Shown here piece by piece: positions 1-11,019 of a stretch of 64,000 nucleotides of DNA. How positions within the stretch are numbered: position 1 is the first letter of the stretch; each line of letters begins with the position of its first letter. This stretch comes from Apoderus coryli (Eukaryota; Arthropoda; Insecta; Coleoptera; Attelabidae). The DNA is taken from contig OU452202.1 of NCBI GenBank assembly GCA_911728435.2, forward strand, positions 13,619,135-13,683,134, read 5' to 3'. Made by a program: the position numbers and the translations under genes. The notes under the pieces were generated by a model. It had not been told where the DNA came from. It worked only from the letters and a program-made list of their open reading frames with translations, and ran no database searches.

Positions 1-153
1 TACCATGTAATATGTGAGTGTGTAGTTCTACAACGAAGAAGACACGCTATATTTGGGCATTCGCTGATTGCGCCAGCAGATATTGACACCCAACACATAA
101 CTGAACTCCACAAGTTAGTGGAGGGTACAGGGCTGCTGGATTGGGTGGCATAA
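1..153 (+). pseudogene. C-terminus of non-LTR ORF2 (zinc-knuckle/RNase H-type clade)
   Basis: The 50 residues include a Cys-x-Cys stretch (VICECVVLQRRR), then GHSL and a terminal GTGLLDWVA. This is the arrangement seen at the C-terminus of I/LOA/R1-like retrotransposon polyproteins, after the reverse transcriptase and RNase H domains. No stop or frameshift interrupts the visible part, but the catalytic domains are not in the window. The clade assignment rests on recall of the family pattern and is not certain. Confidence 0.55.
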
Positions 154-240
154 TATACGGGGACCTTTCACAATAAGCCCATGAGGCTGCACTGAAACCG
201 GGGACTTAAGTCGTACGGACCCTTTCAAAAAAAAAAAAAA
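1..240 (+). mobile_element. 3' end of a non-LTR retrotransposon with poly(A) tail
   Basis: An open frame runs from the window edge to a TAA at 151-153, followed by about 70 nt of 3' UTR and a run of 14 A at 227-240. A reading frame ending shortly before an A-tail is what a 5'-truncated or edge-cut non-LTR insertion looks like. The 5' part lies outside the window, so its full length is unknown. Confidence 0.75.
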
Positions 241-344
241 GCATTTTGTATTGTTTTTAAAATAATTAATTTCCTTTCTTTTCAGATTCTTCCGGAATGT
301 TCAAGATTATGACAAAATTGCAGTTATATAATATAATGCAAGAA

Positions 345-845
345 TGACCAGATAAGAAACGACCAACGATGGGAATACTTCGAGACTCTTTTTTTCTGAT
401 CCGGAAGCTGTTACACGTATCACAGGAATAGACAAAAACCTAATATTTAGATTCAAAGTGATTTTTGAAACAATTTCCAGCGGACATGCAATAGATTCAA
501 AAAAGTTCGATGCGTATGCTTATGAAACTCCTAACCTGCACGTGCAGTTGTATGGGTGGCATCCAATGTCACCCGCTGTACATAAAATTTTAATGCATGG
601 TGCTACTGTCATTAAACACAGGAGTACAGCTCTCGGAGGAAGCTGTCGAGGCCCGAAACGAAACATTTAAGACTGTATAGGCAGACCTTCTCTCGAAAAT
701 TTGACAGAATAAAATGCAATAGAGACATATTGAACAGGCTCTTATTATCATCCGATCCAGTTTTAAGCAGCAATAGGCCAAAGCCAAGAAAAAGAAGTAA
801 GCCTTTTAGTTCAGAAACCCTGAATCTTTTACTCCCTGAATTAAC
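345..845 (+). pseudogene. Decayed TE-associated gene of a repeated insect family
   Basis: Two collinear frames make one damaged protein. The first (about 358-655) contains DPEAVTRITGIDKN, then a GHAID/SPAVHKIL/HGA block and an SEEAVEARNETFK block. After a stop and one frameshift near 660, the second (about 675-858) continues with a basic YRQTFSRKFDRIKC segment and NRLLLSSDP, ending at a TAG. The HKILxHGA and LSEEAxEARN blocks are typical of an uncharacterised, highly repeated protein family in aphid and beetle genomes that is usually treated as transposon-derived. I do not know its biochemical role. The copy carries an in-frame stop at its start as well, so it is dead. Confidence 0.5.
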
Positions 846-909
846 ACTGGAGAACTAGCGACGAAGAAGCAGATAATAGGCTCAGTCATTCTGAGTTTGA
901 CAATTAGTT

Positions 910-2080
910 TCATTCATTCAAACCTTAAATAAAATCTGTTTTTTCGTATTGTCCATGTGTATATTTTTACATGAAAAAGCTTATATACTATTTTGAGGAG
1001 ATTTTTAGTGTAAATTGTCCAATATAAAACTCAAAAATAACAAAAAAATTAAAGAAAAACTGGGGACACCCATCCTAAAAGCATCCGAGGCCGGCGCTGG
1101 TGCACTTTCAATAGCGATGTATTTTTGACCAGGTTTTCCGGTCAAATACTCCACTGTGCGCCGCCTGAACGATCCTAATTGCATTATTGTCGGTTATGAT
1201 TTTATATCAAATTATTATTGTATAATATTTAGTGTTCTTTTACTTTAGTGTGTTGTGATTTTCAACAATTTGCTGTTTTGCTACTTTGTTTCATTGGTTG
1301 CTTACTTACTAGTTTTATTATTTATTTTTTAAATTCAACAAATTTACTCGCAGAAAAACTCTAATATTTATAGGTAAAAATAATATACAATAATTGCAAT
1401 CATGTAAAACCCAAAAACCAAAAATAACAAAAAACACAGAAAAAATGAGCATATAGTGTCAAAGTCGCTTCGTTTGACGACATTCTTTTCGTTACCTACC
1501 TGTTTTATATGTTTTTTTTTCGTGAAATAAAAAGATATTGTCCAGAGGGGCGAAATAGTGTTTATTTGACAACGTGACTAAGTTTTGGAGGAAATTGGGC
1601 ACTTTATAATAACTTTAGGACAAAATGATGATTGTTAAGTTGGCGAAATCTAACAGATTGCCACCTTTTATAAAGTAGTACTAATTTTGATAGTTATATT
1701 TAATCAAAATATTTAAAACAGTGAGTCAAAGCAACAAAAAGATCCAAGATATTTTAATATTTAAGATATTATAGTTATTGTATAAGTGGTAAGTTGTTTT
1801 TTTTTTGTTGATAAAATCAAGCAAGATTACCAATTTAATTTATTTCGTTAAGCTGTTTTAGAAGGTTTTTGTTTTTCATAATAGCGTTTTATTTTTTTAT
1901 ATATTTTTGGTATGCAAGCTTTAGTATCTACATATTTAAAATAAAATAAATAAAATATTTCTTGGGTGTTATAGTTTAATAGCAGTAGGTGCTTTTACCA
2001 AACACGAAAAGAACTTTCCATTAATTTTTATTTTTTAGTAACACATAAATGTTTATTAATTATTACTAAACTTTTACAAC
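910..2080. other. No gene seen; AT-rich spacer
   Basis: No long frame, TIR or repeat pair was recognised. A short GC-richer patch at about 1082-1175 stands out from the AT-rich surroundings but encodes nothing I recognise. Confidence 0.5.
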
Positions 2081-2082
2081 GC

Positions 2083-2285
2083 ACGCCGATGGAAATTTTA
2101 TGAATGAAATCAGCCATGTTTTATTACAACTGCATTCCTCTTACCAACGCCGCGCAGTTACAGATCCGTTTGCCAAACAGTATAGTCGTGAATTACACTG
2201 CTTAGGCTTAAATGCGGGATCGGGTGTAGCGGGTGATGCTGTCGATTCTGTTGCTTGTTTACCCTTTCTCCACCTTTTTTATTAG
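2083..2285 (+). other. GC-richer short ORF of unknown origin
   Basis: A 61-codon frame starts at the ATG at 2100 and ends at 2285. Its first 50 codons are clearly less AT-rich than the flanks, and the peptide is not low-complexity. I recognise no domain. It may be a captured exon fragment, a scrap of a transposon gene, or chance. No promoter or splice context supports it as a gene. Confidence 0.2.
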
Positions 2286-2464
2286 AACCGAATTTAGTTT
2301 GTCTTGCCCGAACGCCACGTCAAGTTTAATAATATTAGAAATGGGCTTGTTTAACAAAACAATACTTAATTCCGAGAGTTTGTTTGTCAACCACTACACT
2401 TTCTAAATACTCTCTAAATACTGTGGTATATACCCCACACGGTACAGATACCAGATACCACTCT

Positions 2465-2500
2465 CTGATGAGTCGTGGATCGACGTCCACGACTCATCAG
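2465..2500. repeat. Perfect 15-bp inverted repeat (hairpin) beside a TIR end
   Basis: The arms CTGATGAGTCGTGGA and TCCACGACTCATCAG are exact reverse complements around a 6-nt loop (TCGACG). The hairpin abuts the TATACAGGGTG terminus that starts at 2501. The arm opens with CTGATGAG, the same letters as the hammerhead core, but there is no GAAA box after a separate stem, so a ribozyme is not claimed. Confidence 0.8.
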
Positions 2501-5255
2501 TATACAGGGTGAACTATCACTCAGTACAAAAATGTTAACCACATGCTCAGGAAAGCATGAAAAACCATAAAAAATTTGTTTCGGAATTTTTATTCGATGT
2601 TTACAAAATGGGGCAAATCCACGTTTTTCCCTGGTAAATCGGCGCCTATGACAATTATTTTTCACGATGGCTTCCAACCTACAAACCGCAGTACGCGGCG
2701 TTGCCAATTGTAGAGAGATGAAAATGCACATTTTTGAAATAATTATTATAATACCTGATAAATAAATCCATCATTACTACTGCAGAATTGTACACTACCT
2801 CTTCGTTTTTGCAAACAACAAACTCCTAAAACGATATTTTTGCATACTTATTGAATACACTAAAAACACAACAGATTTCCGAGAAGCAGATACACTAAAT
2901 GCACACTTTTTTAATATTCGCTGATGCCGATTTATTTTAAATTTAACGAAATATTAAACTATGATAGCCAGTTGTAGCGGCGCTGTCTTATAATATTTGA
3001 TCAATAACAATCAATCTGGAATACTCCAAATTGTAGATAATTTCTTCGTTTTTACAAACTTCTAAAACGATATTTTTGCATTTTGAACACACAAACACTA
3101 ACTAAACATTGCCGGTAGCACAACCCCAGATAAGTAAAACTAGTACTTACTTATCTGGGACTAAAATGTAAAATGCCTGTTGAATTTTAATTTAAATAAA
3201 TCCTTATTTCCAATGGGGACGAAAATGTAAACACAAAAATAATAAAATATCGGTTAATAGGTTAATAAACGCCCGGGACACCTGATGCCAAGTTATAACA
3301 CACATATTAAGCTTTTTATTTTGAGTAAAAAAATAACTGATTCAAACTCAATGTGTATTGTGTATCGAGCCATATTATGCTACTTTTAATACTTGACCTC
3401 CGCATGTGCTTTGCATGTGTATACCACGTTCGCAAGAAATTCCTCACAAATTTCTCAGATCAGATTGGCTGATGTGGCATCTCACCTACCACTCGCACTC
3501 ACTTGAAATATTTTTTAAAAGTAACGTGAAACTGTCAAAATTATCATTAGCTACACGAAATAATTTGATTTTAATTTCTCACGTAACTATGGTTGTTTGT
3601 ACATTACCTTAGACGTTAGAAATTGCGCATTGCATACTTTACACATTAGGCAGAATAAAATACACATATGATAAAACGGGTTGCCTACGTACACTACACA
3701 AAAATTTTGTCGGAAATATTATTATCATTATTATGAAATAAGATAAATATTAATGATGTGATGCATGGTGAATTAGATTTGGAACCCAAGAGCTAACTAA
3801 GAATATTTAGCGCCTATTGACCATCGCTTTTTTTGGCCAAATCTGGCAAGCCTGCATTCACGAATAATTATTATGCAGATTTTGTTACTATCGATCGAGT
3901 TTGTTCTAAAATTTGAACAATCGATATCGTACATTTTCAACCGATAAAATGGTAATATTTTTAGTATAAATACAACAATAACTAGAAACTACACTAATGT
4001 TAATAAATACCGATGTTTGATCCGATACATTGGCACTATCGTTGGCAAAGCCCAACGGTATATCCAATCAAATGTATTGATATATCTGCTAAATTTTATA
4101 TCGTTATAATGAAGCGTAAATTGTCGATGTGACTATGGATATTTTTTATTCCGATATATCGATATTTTGATAATATCGATATGGCGATGTTTTCCTTTGT
4201 CATTTGTCATCGCGTTTCTGACGTCGAATTATTATATTACTTTATTGATTTGTGAATGTTTGAAAATTGAATTGAATTATTGAAAAACGCGGAATTAACA
4301 GACATGGTAATAATATTATACCTACCTATGGGAAAGAAAGAGCAAATCGGGCGGCAGTGGAATACCGGAGACGTTTTCCAAATAGGAAAGACATGCCTAA
4401 TCTAGTCCTCGCACATTTGTAAATGTTGTAAGTACAACGTTTGTGAGATACTGGTACATTGCAAGCTCAAACGGGTGGACAAGGAGGACAGAATAATTTA
4501 GAACATGTAGTACTTCTGTACTAAATTTAATAGAGGAGGAACCGTCCATAAGTACTACGGAGATTGCAAAAATATTGGGAATATCTCAGAACAAGGAGGA
4601 ATCTCAAGGAGAACTGGTTTCAACCGTATCACATACAAAAGATACAGGCACTGGAAGTAGTTCAGTTGTTAAGCGCATCACCAAGTGTGGTGAAGTTAAC
4701 GGTGGTCTCTTTGAACATTTGCTGTTGTAGTGCTAGTGTTATTTGCATTTGAGTGTTTTTTGTTGCCCTTTGGGGTTTGCCTGACGTATGGGATCCACCT
4801 TGTGATCGTCGGGCTGAGTACCTGACATTAAACAAGAAGAGTGGACGAGGTAAATCAAGCGGTCCCCAGGAAGTTCAAAAATCATGGCGGCATGGCATGG
4901 CATGTTAGACCTATCCGAAAGGTAGGAGCTTACGTAATATTTAATATTTCGCATGATTGAAGTTACATAATCATCTACATTTTATAAATAAATGTTTTAC
5001 ATTAAATGCTCGGCAAATCGATACACTTGGCAACATGGCGCTGTATCATAATCTTTAAGCTAATGTCTAATTTAAACTTCAGTTGGGCAGGTGTTCATAG
5101 GCGTCGTAAAAAGGGAGTTTAACATGATTTACAAAAAAATTATTTTCAGCATCAATAAAAATGTTGGAAATTTTTTGAAAGGCGATTCTGTTAAATCTTA
5201 TTTTTCTCTACCTCTAGTTAAAATTTTTGTACTGAGTGATAGTTCACCCTGTATA
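2501..5255. mobile_element. 2.75 kb DNA transposon with 39-bp TIRs (copy A)
   Basis: The left end (2501-2539) and the reverse complement of the right end (5217-5255) match at 38 of 39 positions, both beginning TATACAGGGTGAACTATC. Flanking sequence offers TA or TATA as the possible target duplication. A second, partial copy lies at 41763-42276. Inside copy A, 2790-2875 and 3025-3105 are similar to each other (shared CTTCGTTTTT.CAAAC and AAAACGATATTTTTGCAT). The stretch 3650-4973 is absent from copy B and carries a dead transposase fragment, so it is either the autonomous core or a nested insertion. The superfamily is not assigned. Confidence 0.75.
4320..4730 (+). pseudogene. Transposase fragment, helix-turn-helix (DUF4817-like) end
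   Basis: About 4330-4420 encodes RAAVEYRRRFPNRKDMPN, the first helix-turn-helix of a common insect transposase. About 4525-4590 encodes EEEPSISTTEIAKILGISQ, the second helix-turn-helix. After a frameshift, about 4600-4655 encodes ENWFQPYHIQKIQALE, the linker that precedes the catalytic domain. The segments are collinear, and frameshifts and stops separate them. The DDE catalytic domain is not seen here. It lies in the part of copy A that copy B lacks. Confidence 0.6.
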
Positions 5256-6720
5256 AATAACATACTTTATTAGACTATGCTTGAGGCGATCTTAACTAAG
5301 CAATACTCAATACTTGAGATTCCGTCTATACTATAGTGCAATCTTCGTGAATTCTAGAACTAATAAGTAGTTAGACTATGCTTCAAATTTGAGATCAGAC
5401 TATAAGTACGAGCATTAGACATTTGAAACAGTAATGCATGCAAAATTGGTTCAAAATTTATGATATTTGAAAGAAATGGCAAACAAAGCAAAGGGCTTTG
5501 TATCTCTTTAACGTAGGTCGGTACAACCACTATGGAGGACATATTTGCAAGATCTAGGCAACTTGTATGCAGTGCGCATATATCGATTTCACTACGGAAC
5601 ACCCTGTATATCGAACCAGAAGTGACACAAATATAGAAAACTTTGGAATTTTTGTTTTTATTTTATTTTATTTTCATTCTTAATTTTTATTCACCCTGTG
5701 GTTATTAGTAGTATTTTTCTTCGCATAAACCTTCGAAACATCTCGCACACAGTAATAAATCCTTTACGGAAATGACGTATTCTCTCCTTTCCATTAACTT
5801 AAATTTAAATAAAGATCTTCAAACTATTATAGTTTTGAGGCATAGAGGAACATTTAGCATATTATAGAGGTAAATCCATAAAAATTTCATACTCAGGTGA
5901 ACTTATAAGGAAATTCGATTTCTAATGGGAATAATAGAGAATCTCCGGGGAGTTTCTAAAGCATAAGTTCCTGTAGAGTTGCTGCATAGGGACTTGTTTT
6001 CCTGACCTACTGCCCTTTGACATTCGTTTTGAGCGGCCGTTTCTACGTCTGCCACGCTTGATCCTGCAACATCACGGCATAATATTGTGTATGTGGACAA
6101 TAGGAAGAGGAAGGGAATAAAAAAAAGAAGAGACAGGACGCATGAGAAAAAAATCCTAATTTCCGCACTTATACAATGCGCAGTTAATCTTTGTCGAAAG
6201 TTTTACACAAAGGCTACGGGGATAATGGTATTTGACTGGGCGCTGCTTTGAGGTCAGTAAAAGTTTGTGTGACATTCGTTTTCTTGTATTATTATGACGT
6301 GGTATATAAGCCACGAGTTGTGGTTATTATCTTCTTTTTTGTTCAGTGTCCCGAAGTTATATTCTTATTTGTGCTTTTAGAAATTTTGTTTTCTGAATTT
6401 CATATTAAATAGGTATTTACACCAAACAACAACAAAAGCACATAAATATTACTTTTGAAGGGGAACTTCAAAACAACTGTTGTTTGATTTTTGTGTTCCA
6501 CCGCTTCACCCCTAGCCACCCCAACTCTATATTTTTTATGTCACCACGTGTCTGGTTACATACCAATTTAAATATAATTTGGGAGATAAAGTAAATACAT
6601 TAAAGTAGCAGAAAAGAAACCGGAACATTATTGTATTAAATGCTCAAAATGAGCTCTATTATTTTCTAAACAAAATGTTACCCAAGAGTTATTCTAGTGT
6701 TGAAGTTTTATAAACTTCAG
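5256..6720. other. No gene seen; one orphan TIR end
   Basis: An ACACCCTGTATA motif at 5602-5613 looks like the right end of a small TIR element, but I cannot place its left end. The rest is AT-rich without a recognisable frame. Confidence 0.4.
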
Positions 6721-6734
6721 TTTTTAAGTACCCC

Positions 6735-6975
6735 AAAAGGAAGAGGTTCAGTCAAATCTGGACCTTAGCGGCTACTCTTGGCCACCTCTCCTTTCAATCA
6801 ATTTCCAAGCAAATGTTTCATGCAGCCATTGCCTAACACGAAGAGCGTAATGAGGAGGAGCTCCATCTTGTTGAAGTGAATACTTCTTTGGCCGCATGAG
6901 AGTGATTTTTCAAGGTCGCGTCACGACACGATTTATAAAATTTTCGTCCCGTAAAAGAGATGAAGCATATAACAA
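6735..6975 (-). pseudogene. Transposase catalytic-domain fragment
   Basis: Read on the minus strand, 6783-6892 encodes SLQQDGAPPHYALRVRQWL, then a segment ending ERRG. This is the second catalytic-aspartate block (QQDGAPPH) of the same broad transposase family as the fragments at 4.3, 31.6, 41.4 and 45.8 kb. Downstream, the expected WPPRSPDLTP block is decayed: a stop falls in it and only a PLRSRFD-like trace remains. No TIRs were assigned. Confidence 0.6.
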
Positions 6976-6999
6976 ATATGAGGGAGAGAGAGAGAGACT

Positions 7000-9100
7000 A
7001 TATCCTATACCATACACTATTATGTATATAGCGGCTTAACGTTGCCTATCCTTCGGTTGTCCCTTTTGTACCGTCATTCGTAGTCCCTTCCTCTCTCGTG
7101 AAAGAAGTATTCACTTCTATCACGTGTACTGTGCTGCATGCGTATTTTTTTTTTTGGAAATGCAAAGTGTTTTCTTCCACGATAAGGTTTCCGTCTTCAT
7201 CGGTCTGGTTTTCTGTCGACTGAGTGATTTATTGTATTTATTGCAATTTATAAAAATTATAAATAGAGGTCAGGTTTTCTTCTATGTAAATAAGCCCGAT
7301 TATCTCGTCCCCCAGAATAAAATCATTATAATAGGCAAAATGCGTTCATTTAAGTAAGTTTATGGCATACTCTCGGCAGCGCATAGGGGAAGTCAAAATA
7401 ACCCTAGTTTTCCATAGAACAAAAAAGTTTTAAATTGGTCTCAATCCAACCCAACACACCCCAGCGACAATTTCGGCTTTACCTTTTTAACACTTGTTGG
7501 GGCAAAATTTTGGCAGGTGTTATTTTAGAGCTGAAGACTCATTTTTTAAATGATACGAGGATTGCTTTTTAAAAAAGGTACTCTGCATTTGTTAGAATAC
7601 AACTAGCCGTTATAAAAAACATTAAAGTTTATGTAAGTAGAAGAGAAATTGCTGTAATCAAATTTAGCAATTTTTATTTTGAATCTTACGAAAAAAATAA
7701 ATAAAAATACAAGTAAGATTTTTGCTGCATCGTAGAGGGGAAGGGTATCTAAATGAATGAAAGGAACCTTCAGACAGAGGAAGAAATTTTTGATGAGGTT
7801 TCAGTGTTTGAAAATCCCCCTAATAGTGTTAGAAAACTGTTGGAGCAATTTAATGAGACAAAGTGGGTTGTTCACGAAACCCTTCCTGAACACCTTATCA
7901 CGTCCAAATTTGTGTTTTCAATGATTTATGCAAAATCCAAATTTTATAAGTTCATGCCTCCGAGAGTCTCGCATGAACTTACCAGACCCCCGGTTTAACT
8001 TACCGGACTCCCGGTTTAATCATTATAATAGAGTCTTTGCCGTACAATAAAATTAACAGAAAACACGTTTTATTACTTTGCCAAAACATTTTAATTAATT
8101 TAAATCTCGACGCACATTTCGCTAACAATATTACAATCTTTAGAGCGCTGCACACTGCGTTATAACTTATAACTAAGGAGCGGAGAAAATGAACAGGGTG
8201 AGCAAAACTCGATGTCCCAGCTCTGTTATGAGAAAATGAAAAACGATAGAAAAATTCTGACAAGAGATTCTTAAATGGTAAGTAAGCTCCATTTTAACGC
8301 ACATTTGATTTTGTTTCCAAATTTGGAAACTGAAGTAAATGACGTCAACAACTTATTTTTTTCAGACACATTCCTATATTTATATATAGTTCAAAAAGAG
8401 CTAATTTTTCTAAGCAACTTTTGTAAAGAAAAAAATTTGGTATCTTCATTCGTTAAAAAATTAAAAGCAAATTTGTAGGAAAAACTATTATCAAAAATGC
8501 GCAACTTTCACAACTTTTAAACATGTAGGCTTTGGAAACTGCAATTATATATGTCAATAATAAAACTAATGGTTGACAAATAGTTTTATCGTCATTTAAT
8601 GTGTGCATTTTATGTTAAATGTTTACGCATAACGAAAAGGTTGACATGTTATTTGTCAATCCGATTCAAAACGAAGGCCATTTTGGCGCTCCAAACAAGA
8701 ATTGCTAACACATAACCTTTAGGTAATTCGAGAAAAAAGAAGTATGACTTTTTTATGTAGAAAACTTTATTTTATCACATTTTTCACACAAAATGAATAA
8801 AAATCACAAGGAAAAAAAGGTAGGTTATAATTAAGGCAAGGGTCCCACCGTTTACCCGCCTATGGTCATCCTTTTTTATTCAATTTCATGTCAGTTTACG
8901 ACATTTTACTAGGTGAATAAATCTGTTACATTTGGTTAATTCATCTTTACTCGTTTCGAAAATATTTCAAAAAAATCGTCCTGAGGCAGTCATCTTTAAC
9001 ACCCTGTATCTTTGTAAATAAGGACTTTTCGAAAAATGACAATTTAGGTTTTTTTTTAGATGTCCCCAATTCGTTCACAAATTTTGGCCATGTCTTTCTG
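7000..9100. other. No supported gene; short (GA)n and AT-rich sequence
   Basis: A short GA microsatellite lies at 6982-6998. Frames of 70-87 codons exist on both strands (for example 7753-7998 and 8000-8263), but none has a recognisable domain. Confidence 0.4.
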
Positions 9101-9103
9101 AAA

Positions 9104-9121
9104 CACCTTGTATACAGGGTG
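9104..9121. repeat. Back-to-back TIR ends
   Basis: CACCTTGTATACAGGGTG is a near-perfect palindrome with one mismatch. It is made of a right end (CACC.TGTA) directly abutting a left end (TACAGGGTG), as if two TIR elements had inserted head to tail at the same TA. Confidence 0.55.
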
Positions 9122-9344
9122 AGGGGAAGGAACGGGCCAAAATAATAAAAAACTCAAATGTTAAAAAGTCAGAAAATGCTCAGTGCGTGTTGTTGTTTTT
9201 AATGACCATTGGTCTATAAGAAATGATTCTAGAAGGGGTTGACATTTTAAAAAAGAAAGAGGTGTACGTTAATTCTATATAAAGTGAATATTGTCTACAA
9301 TTTTAGTAAAACGGAGAACATTTCTGATGTCCCTTTTACTTTCC

Positions 9345-9525
9345 CGCACATGGAAAGTATTGTGAACGCGCAAAAAAAAATAGAGATAAAGACGGATATA
9401 ACCATTTTTGAGTTCCTTGAGACCATTAAGACCATTTCCAGATTGAAATCTGCCTGTCTGTATCTGTGTGTATTCTTCCACGATAGCGGCTATGGAAGTT
9501 AGCATTCTATGTCGATTGGTCAAAT
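9345..9525. repeat. Dispersed repeat shared with 62975-63110
   Basis: Both stretches contain a GGAAAGTA...GAACGCG start, then a TAACCATTTTGA-type block, AAGACCATTTCCAGAT and a TATTCTTC(C/T)AC block in the same order and spacing. The two copies are diverged. A third partial copy of the first block is at 62695-62740. Confidence 0.6.
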
Positions 9526-9529
9526 AATA

Positions 9530-10870
9530 TGAACGAACTGAATTGCAGGAGATTGCAAGGAGAAAATTAGCTTCTTCCTAATTTATACACTAATATCCAA
9601 TCCTTCAGGCAGAAAATAATACTATTTCAACCGCAATTATGTACAAAATCATTCATACATTTTAAAACATGTGAAATATTCAGCCACACTCCAGAAACTA
9701 AATTTCCTGTCGATTTAGATCATTAATTCGCAGACAAATTACCAGTTTGCACCTGTGTTTTACGGTTGTTATGGATATCGTTTACTGCGACGCAACGCAT
9801 TTTCACTTTCATCGAATTGTTCGTTGAGTGGGTAAAATTGACAGTTCAGTATGTAGTATTGACATTTGAGTGGGTAAAAATTGTTCGATTTTACAATTAT
9901 TGTAAATAAACTAGCATTTTGACAACGAGTTTTAAGTGGAACATATGATAGCTGTTTCCCTCTTAGCCAAATCTCACTGATATACTTTATACTTAACTAC
10001 AACTTGCATCTATACAAACAGAACTAAAAATTTCCCTAGACTATTTTGGATTTAGATTGCTTTGAAATATTAAGTGTACGCTAATTTGGAATCAAACAAG
10101 TTCATCTTCTAATATGTGTATAGATGGAGCTTTTTCCAGTGTGAAGTGAAAAACAGAATGACAACAACATATATTTCGACTTTAAAACTTGCTTGGATTT
10201 CCTTTAATTTTGTTTTTTGCATCTTTTTTTTACATTTAAAATTTTACTTAGAATATTTATTTAATGATAAATCAAATCATTAAATGATAAACTCCACGCA
10301 CCATGGACTATTTCTATAATATATTTATTTAAAATTAGATTACATTCATTAATATTTGGTATACGCTACTGGCTTCGCCTAGTACCTACAATTATTTTTA
10401 AATGGCAAAAAGGTGACAATAGTGTAGACATTATAAGCTATATTACCCACCTTTAGCATATTGCGGTAGTTTCGATTAGATTTTTTTGGACATAGAACAT
10501 TGCATGACTAATATTTTGCCCTTTTTATGGACAGAATTAATGACCCAATATTATTTTCTATATTAAATGAAATACAAATTTGGATTTTTATGAAATTACT
10601 ACTTATTATGTAAAACAAAAGTAAAAACATTTTAAAAACCCGAGTAAGGGAAAAATGAACGATTTAAAAATCATTACAAGGAAAATAATGTTGAATTTTT
10701 TTTTATTTATTTATTACATTAGATATTATTATTACAATCCAATGCAATTCATTGTAATATTTAGTGTATATTTCGTTTTCATTTTCATGTAATTTCTGCC
10801 TAAAAGTTTTTTCACAGGATTGATGTATAAATGTTTGAATCTGGTTTAACCTTATGAGGACTTTTGTACG
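9530..10870. other. No gene seen
   Basis: AT-rich sequence without recognisable coding frames or paired repeats. Confidence 0.4.
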
Positions 10871-10879
10871 TTATTGTCA

Positions 10880-10968
10880 CTGATGATGAGATATCAAATC
10901 TCGAAACATGTCTGACAATGTTGTTCAGGTTTGAACATAATATATAAATAACATTTTGTGGAGTAGAC
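10880..10968 (+). ncRNA. Hammerhead-like motif H1
   Basis: CTGATGA (10880-10886), T, stem GAGAT (10888-10892), loop ATCAA, stem ATCTC (10898-10902), GAAAC (10903-10907). The stem pairs perfectly. GTGGAGTAGAC follows at 10958-10968. The box order matches the conserved core and stem II of hammerhead ribozymes, which are known from Penelope-like elements and retrozymes in animals. Stems I and III and the cleavage site were not established, so catalytic activity is an open question. Confidence 0.55.
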
Positions 10969-11019
10969 ACAGTTTTATTTCCTTCAATAAATAAATTATG
11001 TAAATGTGTAAGTAGAGCC

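Noticed and set aside
2465..2500. CTGATGAG hairpin as a hammerhead ribozyme
   Set aside because: There is no separate GAAA box; the two halves are simply reverse complements.
3900..4200. Cluster of ATCGAT/CGATAT motifs as a regulatory element
   Set aside because: The motifs are short and AT-biased, unevenly spaced, and not near a supported gene.
6303..6348. TATATAAG followed by TCAGTG, resembling an insect promoter or LTR promoter
   Set aside because: The spacing (about 42 nt from the TATA start to the A of TCAGTG) is too long, and no gene or paired LTR follows.
7753..7998. 81-codon plus-strand ORF with a helix-turn-helix-like phrase (NSVRKLLEQF)
   Set aside because: The similarity to transposase N-termini is only a few residues long and no second block follows.
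8000..8263. 87-codon minus-strand ORF
   Set aside because: No domain, no promoter or splice context; composition looks like random AT-rich sequence.
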